This document shows, piece after piece, positions 34,636 through 45,334 of a stretch of DNA of 64,000 nucleotides. The stretch is from Lepidostoma basale (Eukaryota; Arthropoda; Insecta; Trichoptera; Lepidostomatidae): NCBI GenBank assembly GCA_022606425.2, contig JAHDVF020000068.1, forward strand, positions 682,001 to 746,000, read 5' to 3'. Within the stretch, counting starts at the first letter, position 1. Each line of letters starts with the position of its first letter. Position numbers and translations under genes: made by a program. The notes under the pieces were generated by a model. It saw nothing but the letters and a program-made list of their open reading frames with translations. It did no database searches and had not been told where the DNA came from.

Positions 34636-35155
34636 CAACAACAACAACAAACCGTTTCCCCGTAGGGGTAAGCAGAGAGAATGGACCGCCACACTACTCT
34701 ATCCTGGCACACCTCTCTAGATTCCTCCACATTCATACAGCGAGTCATACACGCACGTCGATTCTTCCGACTTCTAACATGACCAATCTTTAAAATTTGA
34801 TTAATTTGGTCATGCCGTGTTTACCTCGGTCTGCCTCGACTCCGTACTCTATTTACATCATTAACGTATACTTTCTTAACCATTCTTTCTACATCCGAAC
34901 CAACGCAGCGATCCTTTCATAATTTTGTTCATAATACCTTATTTCGCTCTTCATTCATTTCTAATATCAGCATTTGAGATTCTGTCCTACATCGTTCTAC
35001 CACACATACGTTTTAGGGACCTCATCTCTACAGCATTTATTCTGATCTCATCTTTCTTCTGCCAGTTCCATGCTTCGCTTCCATACATAAGGGTTGGGAC
35101 CAGAACTCCATTGTGCACAGCCGTTTTCGCTTTCATTGATAAATTCTTGCTTTTA
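34636..35155 (-). mobile_element. RTE-b LINE 3' fragment, minus strand
   Basis: Tail (AAC)n at 34636-34652. The terminal 'cgtttccccgtaggggtaag' block, the G-R-P-R-like region and the E-A-W-N-W region follow in reverse. Its 5' end faces the plus-strand RTE-b copy at 35205. Confidence 0.75.
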
Positions 35156-35204
35156 AAAACTATTGAAATTTTTTATTATTTATTTATTTATATAATACAC
35201 AATA

Positions 35205-35640
35205 CAATATGCATGAAAGAACTGAAAGGGTTGGAAGCAGGTGCCCAAATGAGCGGAGTGTCGGAAAGCTAGCACTTGAATGCAGATGACGCTGTCCTAC
35301 TTGCAGACAACGAGCATGAACTACAAGTCCTGATGAATAGTATGTATGAGGTATGCATGCGAAATGTTCTGATGATGAATGTGAAAAGTCCAAGGTAATG
35401 ATTTTTGAAAATGAAGAAATTATGACAGTCTGCAACATTAGCGTGAATGGTGAAAATTTGGAGCATGTAGATGAGTTCGTGTATTTGGGTAGTATGTTAA
35501 CAAAAGATGGGCGAGTGGAGAGGGATATTGAAAGAAGGAAAATGTTGGGGCAGGCAACAAAGTGAATGGTGCACTTAAAGTTGTCATCGCCACTTAATGT
35601 TGTAACCAAGGCGTGATGGTTTGCTGTTGTTGTTGTTAAA
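35205..35640 (+). mobile_element. RTE-b LINE fragment with internal deletion
   Basis: Covers the reverse-transcriptase region (a decayed Y-A-D-D box near 35280, ENLEHVDEFVYLGSMLTKDG at 35450-35510), then jumps at about 35600 directly to the 3' end 'gcgtgatggtttgctgttg' and (GTT)n tail. About 500 bp of the C-terminal domain is deleted. Confidence 0.7.
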
Positions 35641-35789
35641 TAAATAAATCTGTCCTGCGTTTATTGTGCTCTCATTCTTCTTATGCCAGTTATATGTTTC
35701 CCTTCCATACTTAAGGGTTGGAAGTATAAGTATCTCCATTTTGAATGGCTATTTTTGCTTTCGTTGATAAATGTTTGTTTCCAAGTTTT

Positions 35790-36372
35790 AACTAACTAAC
35801 TAACTAACCATCACGCCGTCTCCCCAAAGGGGTAGGCAGAAAGAATGCCTACCCCTTTCGCTTCCTCAACTTTCATACATCGTGTCATGCACGCGCATCG
35901 ATTTCTCTGACTCCTCATATGGCCGACATTCAATATTTGATTTCTTTGATTGTGCCACGTTTTCCTCGGTCTTTCTCTATTTCTGGCTCCATTTTCATCG
36001 TTAACATATCATTTTTTTACCATTATTTCTTCATTCATTCTTTCCATATGTCCAAACCATCTTAAGGATCCTTTTATTATTTTGTTCATAACACCATCAT
36101 TCGCACCGCATTCACTTTTTATATTTTCATTCGACACTCTATCATACACAGAGTATCCACACATTCGTCTAAGAGATCTCATTTCTGCTGCATTTATTCT
36201 ACTTTCATCCTTATTTTGCCAGTTGCATGCTTCGCTTCCATACATAAGAGTCGGTAGAAGAACACCTTTTGGATAGGTTTTTGTTTGCGATGACAACTTT
36301 AAGTGCACCATTCACTTTGTTGCCTGCCCCAACCCTTCTTTCAATATCCCTCTCCACTCGCCCATCTCTTAC
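35790..36372 (-). mobile_element. RTE-a LINE 3' fragment, minus strand
   Basis: Tail (TAAC)n at 35792-35808. The minus-strand frame at 36009-36311 gives LPTLMYGSEACNWQNKDESR and RSLRRMCGYSVYDRVSN; extends to D-I-E-R-R-V-G-A-G near 36350. Small duplications near 35840. Confidence 0.8.
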
Positions 36373-37470
36373 ACTTGTGTCATTAGATTTAATGATACTG
36401 TCTAGATAAAAACGTGTTACAGTACAAATAAATGTACATAGCTTAACCGTCTATTTAAAAGTTACATAATATATAATATAATATTTACATATAAGACTCG
36501 AATATCCACACATAAATCAGTAAACCGTAATAAATCTCCAACTCAGAAAGCGTAATCGAAACATATTTCATACAACAATGCCTCACGGGCGAGGAGATCT
36601 GCCTATCTACCTATCTTGGATGTAAATTCTTTCCCGCTACCCCTCCACTCATCCCCTTGCGCCCCTCACCCCATCCACCCCCCCGGGCAGGCAAACAGAT
36701 TAAATACATCCCAGTAAAGATACACAATGGAAACGGTTAATACGAGATACGCTGGAAGCTGGGAGAATCACATCTCTGGAGCGATGGATTCTGGTGTAAG
36801 AATTACATGTGTTAGATGTTATCAACTGTATTTAAATGCTTTTATTTATAAATATTACTATCTGTATCCGGCCTCGCGTTGCTTTGGCTTAATCTAGTTA
36901 AAATGATATAAAAAACACACATTTATAATATGTTTACCCCCTTCCGCATACTGGCTCATATATGATCCAAAATAATCTTTCGCCATAAAAAAAACAACAG
37001 AATAATAAATAATATCATGGTTCTAGCAATAATACTAAAGTTTTATCTATGATCCGCGTTACTAGTTGTCAAACTTCTTGCTAGATGTCTCTGGTTGTAT
37101 TAGATGTGCGTTCGTCTGTTTCCAAACGTGATATTCAAAAGTGCTATTTTTTTGTTTGTACAACGCTATAAATAATTATATTACACTGGTTCACTATTAT
37201 TTTCATTAGGTAAGTAATAAAATGATCACTTTTATATAAAATTGTGTAAAATATAGGGACCTAGAAATATTTTTTTGTATTTTATATAGGAAAAAATAAT
37301 TTATTTGAATTTTTTTTATTATCATTTACACATCATATATTTTTTTTACAAATTAAAAAAAATCATACAGTAAGGGGTTAAATTTCATAATACTTGTGAG
37401 TATACAAACGTTTTCCCTTCCTCTGTGAACCAAGGTTTTGGTTGTTTTCAATATAATTAATAAGTATAAT
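36373..37470. other. gene-free AT-rich stretch with a C-rich island
   Basis: A unique C-rich island (cccctccactcatccccttg) lies near 36590-36760. Near 36850 'ctgtatccggcctcgcgttg' resembles a dispersed repeat seen near 18190. Nothing coding found. Confidence 0.45.
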
Positions 37471-37474
37471 ATAA

Positions 37475-37960
37475 TATAATGATATCCGTCACCAAAACAA
37501 AACATCTAACAATATCCAGACAGCCTCTCAGATGCAAACTGGATGTAGGCGATAGACCCATAGAACAGGTCATGAAGTTCAGATCTGGGTGTGAATATAT
37601 CTCGTTGCACCGATCTATATAATAAAGTTAAAAAACAGACTGATAAAGCTGCAGTTATCTCCAGATGCCTAAGGGACACTGTCTGTGACAATACGCATAT
37701 GCTAGTGGAAAGAAAAGTTAGAATTTATAAAACATGCATCAGGCCCATAATGACTTACGGAATCGAAGCAAGAGCAGACACTGTCAGAGCCAAACATCTC
37801 TTAGGAGTAGCAGAAATGAGAACATTGCGACCTATTGTGGGGAGAACCCTTAGAGATAGGATACCCAATGAAGAACTTCGCAAATCCTGCAAAATTTAAA
37901 ACATCGGGAGATGGAGTAGACAGACATGACGATTCTGGAGGGAGGAAGATAAGGTGGCAG
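37475..37960 (+). mobile_element. RTE-c LINE fragment
   Basis: Frame 37591-37899: TDLYNKVKKQTDKAAVISRC, VRIYKTCIRPIMTYGIEARA, VAEMRTLRPIVGRTLRDRIP. Decays after 37900. Confidence 0.8.
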
Positions 37961-38091
37961 CGAGCTGCTGAAAGCGGTCATAACTAAGAGTCAATTGGAA
38001 TAAGACTACATCATAATATACTTTATTTTTTATTTTTTATTAGCATTATATACAATGAACCTTTACCAAGAAATTTCAATAAACTAAACTA

Positions 38092-38240
38092 ACTGACTAA
38101 CTAATCATCACACCATCTCTCCGAAGGAGTAGGCAGAAATAATGGTCCGTCACACTGTTATTTCCTGACATTCTTCTCTAGATTCTTCAACATTCATACA
38201 CCGTATCATGCACAAGCGTCGATTTCTCCGACTTCTTCAC
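38092..38240 (-). mobile_element. RTE-a terminal stub, minus strand
   Basis: 'aatcatcacaccatctctcc' followed by the reverse of the C-terminal M-N-V-E-E region. Diverged. Confidence 0.65.
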
Positions 38241-38399
38241 TTAACCTACACATTTAATATTAAATTTGATTGTTTTTATAATGCCACATTATATTTCGTA
38301 TAAAATGAAATTATAATAATTCAGTTTTATTCCGCTTGAGACCATTAGATTTTGGTATTTCCAATGAGGTCGAAACTAGAAAAACAAGCGGAATAATAC

Positions 38400-38920
38400 G
38401 AATTATATTTTAAACTGTTAAATTATAAAACTTTTTTATGTATCACATTTTTTATTATTATAATTTTTCACCACAGCCGTTTCGTCAACCTATGTTGACA
38501 ACATCAGATGCTACAATTATCTATTAACTGTTAAAGTTAAATTTTTTTGATTTTTCGAACCTTTATTTATATTTTTTCCTATGTCAATTTGAATAATTTC
38601 TTTGATATCATTTTGAAGTTCTTTCTGGAGTTGAGTTAGGTATCTTACTACAGATTTAAAAGAACGGTGAGTTTCTATTTATAGGGAAAAATATGTTAAG
38701 AAAGAATTTTTTTAATTATTGTCACAGTTAATAACAATTAAGTGATGAAACTACAAAATATATTATAAGAGAACATATTAAAAGTGGGAATAAACAGTAA
38801 TTAGAAGGAACAATTACAAATAATATAGAATCTAATACGATGAGTCATAATAAATTAAGGACGATAAACATTATAAGGAAGCAGATTACATTAATATGAA
38901 AGGCGATAAAAGTGGAATGT
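38400..38920. mobile_element. Penelope-type element remnant
   Basis: Minus-sense end 'cacagccgtttcgtcaacct' near 38475. The block 'tttgaagttctttctggagt' near 38608 is shared with the element at 14690-16060. Confidence 0.45.
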
Positions 38921-38924
38921 AGTA

Positions 38925-39831
38925 CAGTAAAACCTCGATATAACGGACCTCTATTTAACGAACTTAAAAAATCCGGTCAAATGTAAATATAATAATAACT
39001 TCCTGTTAATATACATGCATAAATTCAAGTGTCGCTGCATGCAAACAATTTTAAGCGGTCATAATCAAGTCATACGTCTGGCACTAGAATTTGAGGCATA
39101 ATGTCGAGGATGGAAGTTAAGATAGCGAAGAGGAAGAAACAACGCTGCCACAAATGAAGTTATCAGTGGTAAGATTACATCTCGACGATCTAACATGTAT
39201 TGAGTATTCGTCAGATAACGAAGTTCAACTATATTATACGCATTTTCGTTATTTTAGAGAGTTGATTATAAAAAACAGCAAACTTGAAAACAAAACTTGA
39301 TTATTTTTGTGAATGTATACTTATACTTGTATACGAAATTCTGGATTTTCACCAAAGGGTGGTCAATTCAAATTTAATTGTATCTCAATAGAGACGAAGA
39401 CGCAAACTGAATATGGATGATTAAGGTGTTTACAGGACTTATGACCTGTCATTGGTTGGGTTAAGCGCACGCTTTATGTAATTACAACATTCCCCATTCC
39501 ACCTTTGTTATGATCATGCATGATAAAGCGTGCGCTTAATCCAACCAATGACAGGTCATAAGTCCTGTAAACACCTTAATCATCCATATTCAGTTTGCGT
39601 CTTCGTCTCTATTGAGATACAATTAAATTAAAAAAATAAATAAAAAACTTGATTACCTTTTCAAAGCAGGATTACCGAAAGCTAGCGCGTCGATAAGTGT
39701 CCGAAGACAATTAATAGAAGTTTTTCTGTGTTTTGTATTGTTTAGGTATTTATATCTAAACACAGTGTACATATTTTAAAAAAAAATCCACCCTCTCCCC
39801 CCAATTAGTCCTTTATATCGAGGTTTTACTG
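38925..39831. mobile_element. pogo/Tigger-like DNA transposon, nonautonomous
   Basis: Terminal repeats cagtaaaacctcgatataac and, inverted, tatatcgaggttttactg, flanked by TA at 38923-38924 and 39832-39833. 907 bp, no transposase frame. A REP-A palindrome is inserted inside (39370-39630). Confidence 0.8.
39370..39630. repeat. REP-A inverted dimer (near-perfect palindrome)
   Basis: 'aattgtatctcaatagagac' at the left is mirrored by 'gtctctattgagatacaatt' at the right, with 'gttgggttaagcgcacgctt' and its inverse in the middle. The two arms are about 115 bp each, separated by a short non-palindromic spacer. Confidence 0.8.
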
Positions 39832-39849
39832 TATTAATATTTTTTATTT

Positions 39850-40111
39850 TAGCACCGTGAAAGCCGGTCGCCTAGCATGGATTGGGCACCTATGCCGAGC
39901 CGAAGAGACCAGAGCAATCAAGACCCTGTACGCGTCCAGACCGACTGGAGTAAGACCTCTAGGAAGGCCTAGACAGCGCCTAATGGACAATGTTTTGGCT
40001 GACCTGGCTAGGTTGGTCGAATCGGACTGCTGGGAGCAAAAGGCGCAGGATCGAGGAGCTTGGCGAAAAATCAGCAAGGAGGCTGACTCTTCAAGAGTTG
40101 TATGGTCATAG
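39850..40111 (+). mobile_element. LINE C-terminal fragment (RTE-f)
   Basis: Frame 39857-40111: MKAGRLAWIGHLCRAEETRA, RPTGVRPLGRPRQRLMDNVL, and SDCWEQKAQDRGAWRKISKE, a terminal block of a LINE polyprotein. The frame is open to its stop. Confidence 0.65.
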
Positions 40112-40224
40112 GAAGTAAGTATATAATATTTTTTGTTAGATTGTATAAAGGAAAAGTTTTTAATGTAACATATTACATACTAAGAGGGAATAAGCTGTAA
40201 TTTGGCTATTTATAACATTCAATT

Positions 40225-41150
40225 CACATTTGACATAATGACATACGGAATCGAAACAAGAGCAGACACTGTCAGAACCAAACATCTCTTAAGAGTAGCA
40301 GAAATAAGAACATTGCGACCTATTGTGAGGAGAACCCTTAGAGATAAGATACCCAATGAAGAAATTCGCAAATCCTGCAAAATTGAAGACATAGTGAGAT
40401 GGAGTAGGCAGAGAAGACGATTCTGAAGATGAATGCACGAGACTCTAGAGGGCCGACGACCACCAAAGAGATAAGGAGAGAAAGTTGATTCATCACAGGA
40501 AGAAAGTTGATGTCCTGCATAAACAGATCGCTAACTAACTAACCATCACGCCGTCTCTCCGGAGGGGTAGGCAGAAAGAATAAAACGCCACACTGCTCTG
40601 TCCTGACATACTTCTCCCGCTTCCTCTACATTCATACATCTTGTCATGCACGCACGTCGATTTCTCCGACTCCTCACGTGTCCGACATTCAATATTTGAT
40701 TGATTTGATCGTGCCACGTTTTCCTCGGCCTTCCTCTATTTCTAGCTCCGTTCACGCCGTTTACATATACCTTCTTTACCATTCTGTCTTCACTCATTCT
40801 TTCCATGTGTTCAAACCATCTTAATGACCCTTTCCTTATTTTGTTCATAACACTTTCATTCGCACCACATTCACTTCTTATACTTGCATTTGTCACTCTA
40901 TCATAAACAGATTTGCCACACATTCGTCTTAGAGATCTCATTTCTACTGCATTTATTCTACTTTCATCCTTCTTTTGCCAGTTCTATGCTTCACTTCCAT
41001 ACATAAGGGTCGGCACAAGAACACCATTGTGCACTGCCATCTTGGCTTTTTTGGATAGGCTTTTGTTTGCGATGACAACTTTAAGTGCACCATTTATTCT
41101 GTGTTAAACAGATCGCAAGATCTACAATCAGAAGAAGAAGAAGAAGAAGA
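40225..41150 (+). mobile_element. RTE-c LINE fragment interrupted by an RTE-a insertion
   Basis: 40225-40531 encodes IMTYGIETRADTVRTKHLLR, LRPIVRRTLRDKIPN and VRWSRQRRR. The 3' end with a long (GAA)n tail resumes at 41105-41150. Confidence 0.8.
40532..41104 (-). mobile_element. RTE-a LINE fragment nested in RTE-c, minus strand
   Basis: Exact 12-bp duplication taaacagatcgc at 40520-40531 and 41105-41116. The minus-strand frame at 40546-40941 is open (MRSLRRMCGKSVYDRVTN to SAYPSGETA). The 5' end is truncated in the N-G-A-L-K-V-V-I-A-N-K region. Confidence 0.92.
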
Positions 41151-41252
41151 AGAAATTCACATTTGTATTCTTTAAAAATTTCTGTAATACCTGTATTTTA
41201 AAATTTAACTTTGAATATCTTTTATAAAGCGTTTTTTTATCTTATCTACATT

Positions 41253-44024
41253 TCAAATAAGATCTGTGGCCTTGAAAAAATCTAAAAGATCGTTGATACG
41301 CTTGCTGGCTATAGAGCTGATAGGCGCCATCTGTGAGTTTTCTTGGTATTCCTCTAACCTTATGACTTGTTCGGAGTCGTTAGAACCAACGGAGATCACG
41401 ATAGTAGCCAAGTTCAAACCGTAACGCAGCATACTTTTAACTCCGTCCATCAATACTGCCTTGGGGAAATGTTGATCTATGTCGCAGTCCATTTTTTCCA
41501 TATGCAACCTCATCGCTTCGTGGTAGATGTCCAATAGGCCATAAAAATGAGACTCCAACATTGTCTTGTCCATAGTAGAACAGATCACGGTGATGAGATC
41601 TGTTACAGGTGAGGCATACCTTACTATTTGCCAATCTATCAGAACTGTAGAACATACTTTGGCATCCTAAAATACGAAAAAAAAATTGTATTGATTATAA
41701 AATTATATGGAGTGTTTTTTTTAGAGGTTTGGATTTTAAACTAGCAACATTGTTTCTACAGACTGTCAATTTGACAGTTGATAGTTGATTTGTAGTCAGT
41801 ACGTTTTGCCATTTACCCAGTTGCTCAATAAAGGTGTCAAAAATTGGACTTCAGGATTGCGCTTCATTCGAGCTAGCCGTGGCGCTCATATGCCCGAAAT
41901 CATAATTAAACAATAATGGCATAAAATTATCTATTAAATAAAGCCAATATCATAGACATTAACATTATTTTAATGTTTTTTTTAATTTATTTTGAATATG
42001 TATAGTATACATTGTATACCTCTAAAAAACACCATTATACACATTGTTACATAAAGAGTGTTTTTTTTAAAAAGATATACAAATTAAAAATGAAAAAACA
42101 TTATAATAATGTTAATGTCTGTGGTGTTTAGCTTTATTTAATGGATAATTTTATGCCATTATTGTTTAAATATAATTTCGGGCATATGAGCGCCACGGCT
42201 AGGTCGAATGAAGCGCAATCGTGAAGTCCAATTTTCGACACCTTTATTGAGCAACTGCGTAAAATGGCAAAACGTACTGACTACAAATCAACTGTCAACT
42301 GTCAAATTGACAGACTGTAGAAACAATATTGCCGGTTTAAAAACCAAACCTCTAAAAAAAACACCTTATACAAGTCCTAGTGTCAAGAATGTACGAAGTA
42401 TGAAAAATACATGACCTTGTGATGAACGTGTCAAAGTCTAAAGGTATGGTATTTGAAAAGGAAGAATGTATGACGGATTGTGAAATAAATGCAAACGGTG
42501 AGAAATTCGAGCAAGTTACCGAATTTATTAATCTTGGAAGCATGTTTCCAAGAGATGGAATAATGGAGAAAGATATTAGAAGGGTTGGAACTGGGAACAA
42601 AATAAATTATGCATTCAAAGTCATTACCGCAAATAGAGACCCTTAAGTATGGAAGTGAAGCTTGGAGGTAGCAGAATAAGGATGAAAGTAGGATGAATGC
42701 AGTAGAAATGAGGTCACTAAGAAGGATGTGCGGAAAAACAATGTATGATAGAATATCTAATGATGAAGTAAGAAAGGAATGTAAAGCGGAAGAATGCGTG
42801 ATAAATGTACATATGCTGTACGGATGTGAGACTTGGAAATCTACCGCGGACGTTATTGGAAAACTCCAGGTGTTTTTAAATAGGTGCCTACGCTCAATAT
42901 TCAAGATCTATTGGCCTCAAACAGTGTCAAATGCCGTTTTCTTGACCATGGCAGGCGAAAAGCCAATTAGAGAACAAGTCGCTAGACGCAAATGGCTGTG
43001 AATCGGTCACACTTTGAGACGGAACCCAGCCTGCATCGCTCAGGGCGCACTAGACTGGTATGGGGGCAAAGAGAAAGCGATGCACACCTAGAGCCACCTG
43101 GAGAAGAACACTGCAGGACGAGGTTAAGGCAGCATACCTCACCTGGGATGATGTTAGGCATCAGGCATGCGATAGAATCGGGTGGAGAAGGTTCAGATTC
43201 AGACAGGATAAAAAGAAGAAGAATACGGTTACCTCATATTTAAAGAGCATATTATTGGTCCAGCAGTCCCCGTGGCAGATGACGTTGAAAGGCTCAGATA
43301 GTGACGAGTCCAGACATGTGCGCAGGATAACGGCGCCGTTATTAATTATATCCTCTAATATCGTTTTGTTATCCTGGTCTTGAATACTCCTTACAGCGTT
43401 TTTACCAATAGCTTCAAACGTAGGCATTATATAATCCTCGTATAAAAAATCCTTCGTTACATTACTTTTGAGATACGTAAATAATTCCGGATTTTTATCT
43501 TTCAAAACGAACGAATGTGAATGAATTTTAGCCAAATTTTGAACAGCCAGCGAAATGTGTTCAAAATCAAACGGTTTTCTCTTGTTATACATAAGAAATC
43601 CTTCACTTGTGAGATCGTTTAATATAACAAACTCTTTAAAATTCTTCTTATTTCCTTTGTAGTATTTTGCATAGATGATTCTATCTTTCTCTAAAATATT
43701 GTTTACTTCCTCCAACATACTAAATGCTGGTAGTATGTCTGTATATGAAAATATTTCTGCTTCATATAACTTATGCACTGAGCCTAAACGAGATACTTCT
43801 CGCTGGGCTTCTTTCACAAACAAATCCACGTTTAAATCTTCGTCATTTTGTGATTTCAATTTCACATTAGAGATGTTTCCACAATAATTATCGCCCGTAA
43901 ACGGCACATTCTTTTTACTTATGCTGTAATCTTTCATATTTAGATCAGAAGCTATTTCTTCAATTGCGGTTTTTATGTCACGATTAAAAGAACTGGAACT
44001 TTCGTTTTGAGTTTCCGTGTTCAT
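41253..44024 (-). CDS. ecdysteroid-kinase-like protein A (EcKinase/CHK family)
   Basis: Predicted small-molecule kinase of the insect EcKinase family, whose founding member is the silkworm ecdysteroid 22-kinase. Exon 1 is 44024-43233 (264 codons), exon 2 is 41666-41253 (137 residues and TGA), total 401 residues, the usual family length. The start is the ATG at 44024-44022 (ttgaaaATG); an upstream GTG in frame is not used. Landmarks: FTGDNYCGNI (phosphate-loop-like, near 46-55), VDLFVKEA, ILNDLTSEGF, KIHSHSF, VICHGDCWTNNMLFK with catalytic H251 and D253, and TVLIDWQIV with the metal-binding Asp at 275. The intron is phase 0 (gag|gtaacc and ttttag|gat) and consists almost wholly of transposon sequence. 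Cytosolic; no signal peptide or membrane segment. Substrate unknown. Confidence 0.92.
41711..42364. repeat. inverted pair of TIR elements in the intron of kinase A
   Basis: Two copies of one element, about 41711-42033 and 42055-42364, head to head with about 20 bp between. Each carries an end like 'gtgttttttttagaggtttg', then 'gactgtcaatttgacagttg' and 'gccgtggcgctcatatgccc'. Together they make arms of about 300 bp that would fold into a long hairpin in the pre-mRNA. A third, longer copy is at 44668-45177. Confidence 0.8.
42400..42810 (+). mobile_element. diverged RTE-type LINE fragment
   Basis: Encodes MMNVSKSKGMVFEKEECMTD, EFINLGSMFPRDGIMEKDI, and MNAVEMRSLRRMCGKTMYDR across frameshifts. 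Lies in the intron of kinase A, antisense to it. Confidence 0.7.
42811..43222 (+). mobile_element. LINE C-terminal fragment (YGCETWKST type) ending at a splice donor
   Basis: HMLYGCETWKSTADVIGKLQ, FLNRCLRSIFKIYWPQTVSN, KPIREQVARRKWL, then a frameshifted R-H-T-L-R-R-N-P-A block. The (A/G)AA-rich tail at 43208-43222 ends ten bases from the exon 1 donor of kinase A (43231-43232, minus strand). Confidence 0.7.
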
Positions 44025-44059
44025 TTTCAATCTCCACACAAGTTATCTTTATTAGAACA

Positions 44060-44106
44060 ACCGAACAACTGTATTAACGCTGAGTTTCTAGTGTCCAATA
44101 TAAACA
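44060..44106 (-). promoter_or_regulatory. candidate core promoter of kinase A
   Basis: Minus strand: TATATT at 44102-44097 and ACAGTTG at 44072-44066, about 30 bp apart and 42 bp before the ATG. The same TATA/ACAGTT pair precedes the other four kinase genes. Confidence 0.55.
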
Positions 44107-44299
44107 AAATCTCACTGTAAATGTCAGAGATAAGAATTCAAATGATACACGCACAATAATAAAATAATAAATACTCGTACACTTACACAATGAATTGAAT
44201 GTCGTGGAATATGGAGACTTGGGTTCAAACCTGGGCCCACCAGATTAATTCTTTATAATAATTAGCTATTTTCTGATTGTATTGGAGATTATAAAACAA

Positions 44300-44660
44300 A
44301 ATATAATAGCATATAGATTGGAGTGACATCTCCAGGCGGTTTCTAGCAATGTGCTAAAATGGCGGTAGCCTTTCAAATTGCGTTAAAAAGATATTCTGCT
44401 TAGTGCTTAAAATACAATCTTCATAGATGGCGTTAGTGGGTAGATTGAATAAACTACCATGCAAAGGGTGGTGTTGGAGAAAAATTTGGCAAACATGGTG
44501 GTCATAAGAAAAAAAAATGTGAAATGGGGAATGTTGTATTACATAAAGCGTGCGCTTAACCCAACCAATGACAGGTCATAAGTCCTGTAAACACTTCGAT
44601 CAACCATATTCTGTTTCCAATTTGCATTTTCGTCTCTATTGAGATACAATTGATTCTTAA
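44300..44660 (+). repeat. REP-A repeat copy upstream of kinase A
   Basis: From 'gattggagtgacatctccag' through 'cccaaccaatgacaggtcat' to 'gtctctattgagatacaatt'. Confidence 0.75.
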
Positions 44661-44667
44661 AATATAA

Positions 44668-45177
44668 GGTGTTTTTTTTAGAGGTATACAATACATATTG
44701 GATACCTCTAAAAATAAAGAAAAAAAAACACATTAAAATAATGTTAATGTTTATGATATTGGCTTTCTTTAATAGATAATTTTTTCCATTATTGATGAAA
44801 TATAATTTCGGGCATATGAGCGCCACGGCTAGCTCGAATGAAGCGCAATCGTAAAATCCAATTTTCGACAATTGTCGTCTTTGTGGATGCGTATTATCCA
44901 CTAGAGTGTACGTGGTGCGAAAACCATGGTCTTTCAAATAACTTACTCGGGTGGACGATTATGTGGAACGTAAAATGGACGTAGTGCACGATAAGTTTGG
45001 CGAACCGAACCATGATTTTCAAAATAAATTTACACAATTTGCAAGCGCTGTTCTGACGTCAGTCTATTTATGGTGAAATGCCAAAACGTACCGACTACAA
45101 ATCAACTATCAACTGTCAAATTGACAGTCTGTAAAAATAATGATGCCAGTTTAAAAACCAAACCTCTAAACAAAACA
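44668..45177. mobile_element. TIR element, longer relative of the inverted pair at 41711
   Basis: Ends 'ggtgttttttttagaggtat' and 'aacctctaaacaaaacaccc'. The interior adds about 180 bp (cgggtggacgattatgtgga) missing from the shorter copies. These bases may be remnants of the parent transposase gene, but no frame is intact. Confidence 0.65.
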
Positions 45178-45334
45178 CCCAATATAATATCATAGATTTG
45201 AACCATTGGTCTAAATATTAAAAAGCAAATAATTATAACAATGATATTTCCCTCAATTAAATTTAAATTATCCAGAATCTCAAACCGATCATTGCCGAAA
45301 TAAAGACAAAAGCAGTTCTTAAAAAAACATACTT

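Noticed and set aside
43161..44039. Kinase A starting at the upstream GTG (giving five extra residues)
   Set aside because: The next in-frame ATG at 44024 has a good context and matches the N-termini of the paralogues. A GTG start is not expected here. The same argument rejects the TTG-initiated extension of C and the CTG/TTG-initiated one of E.
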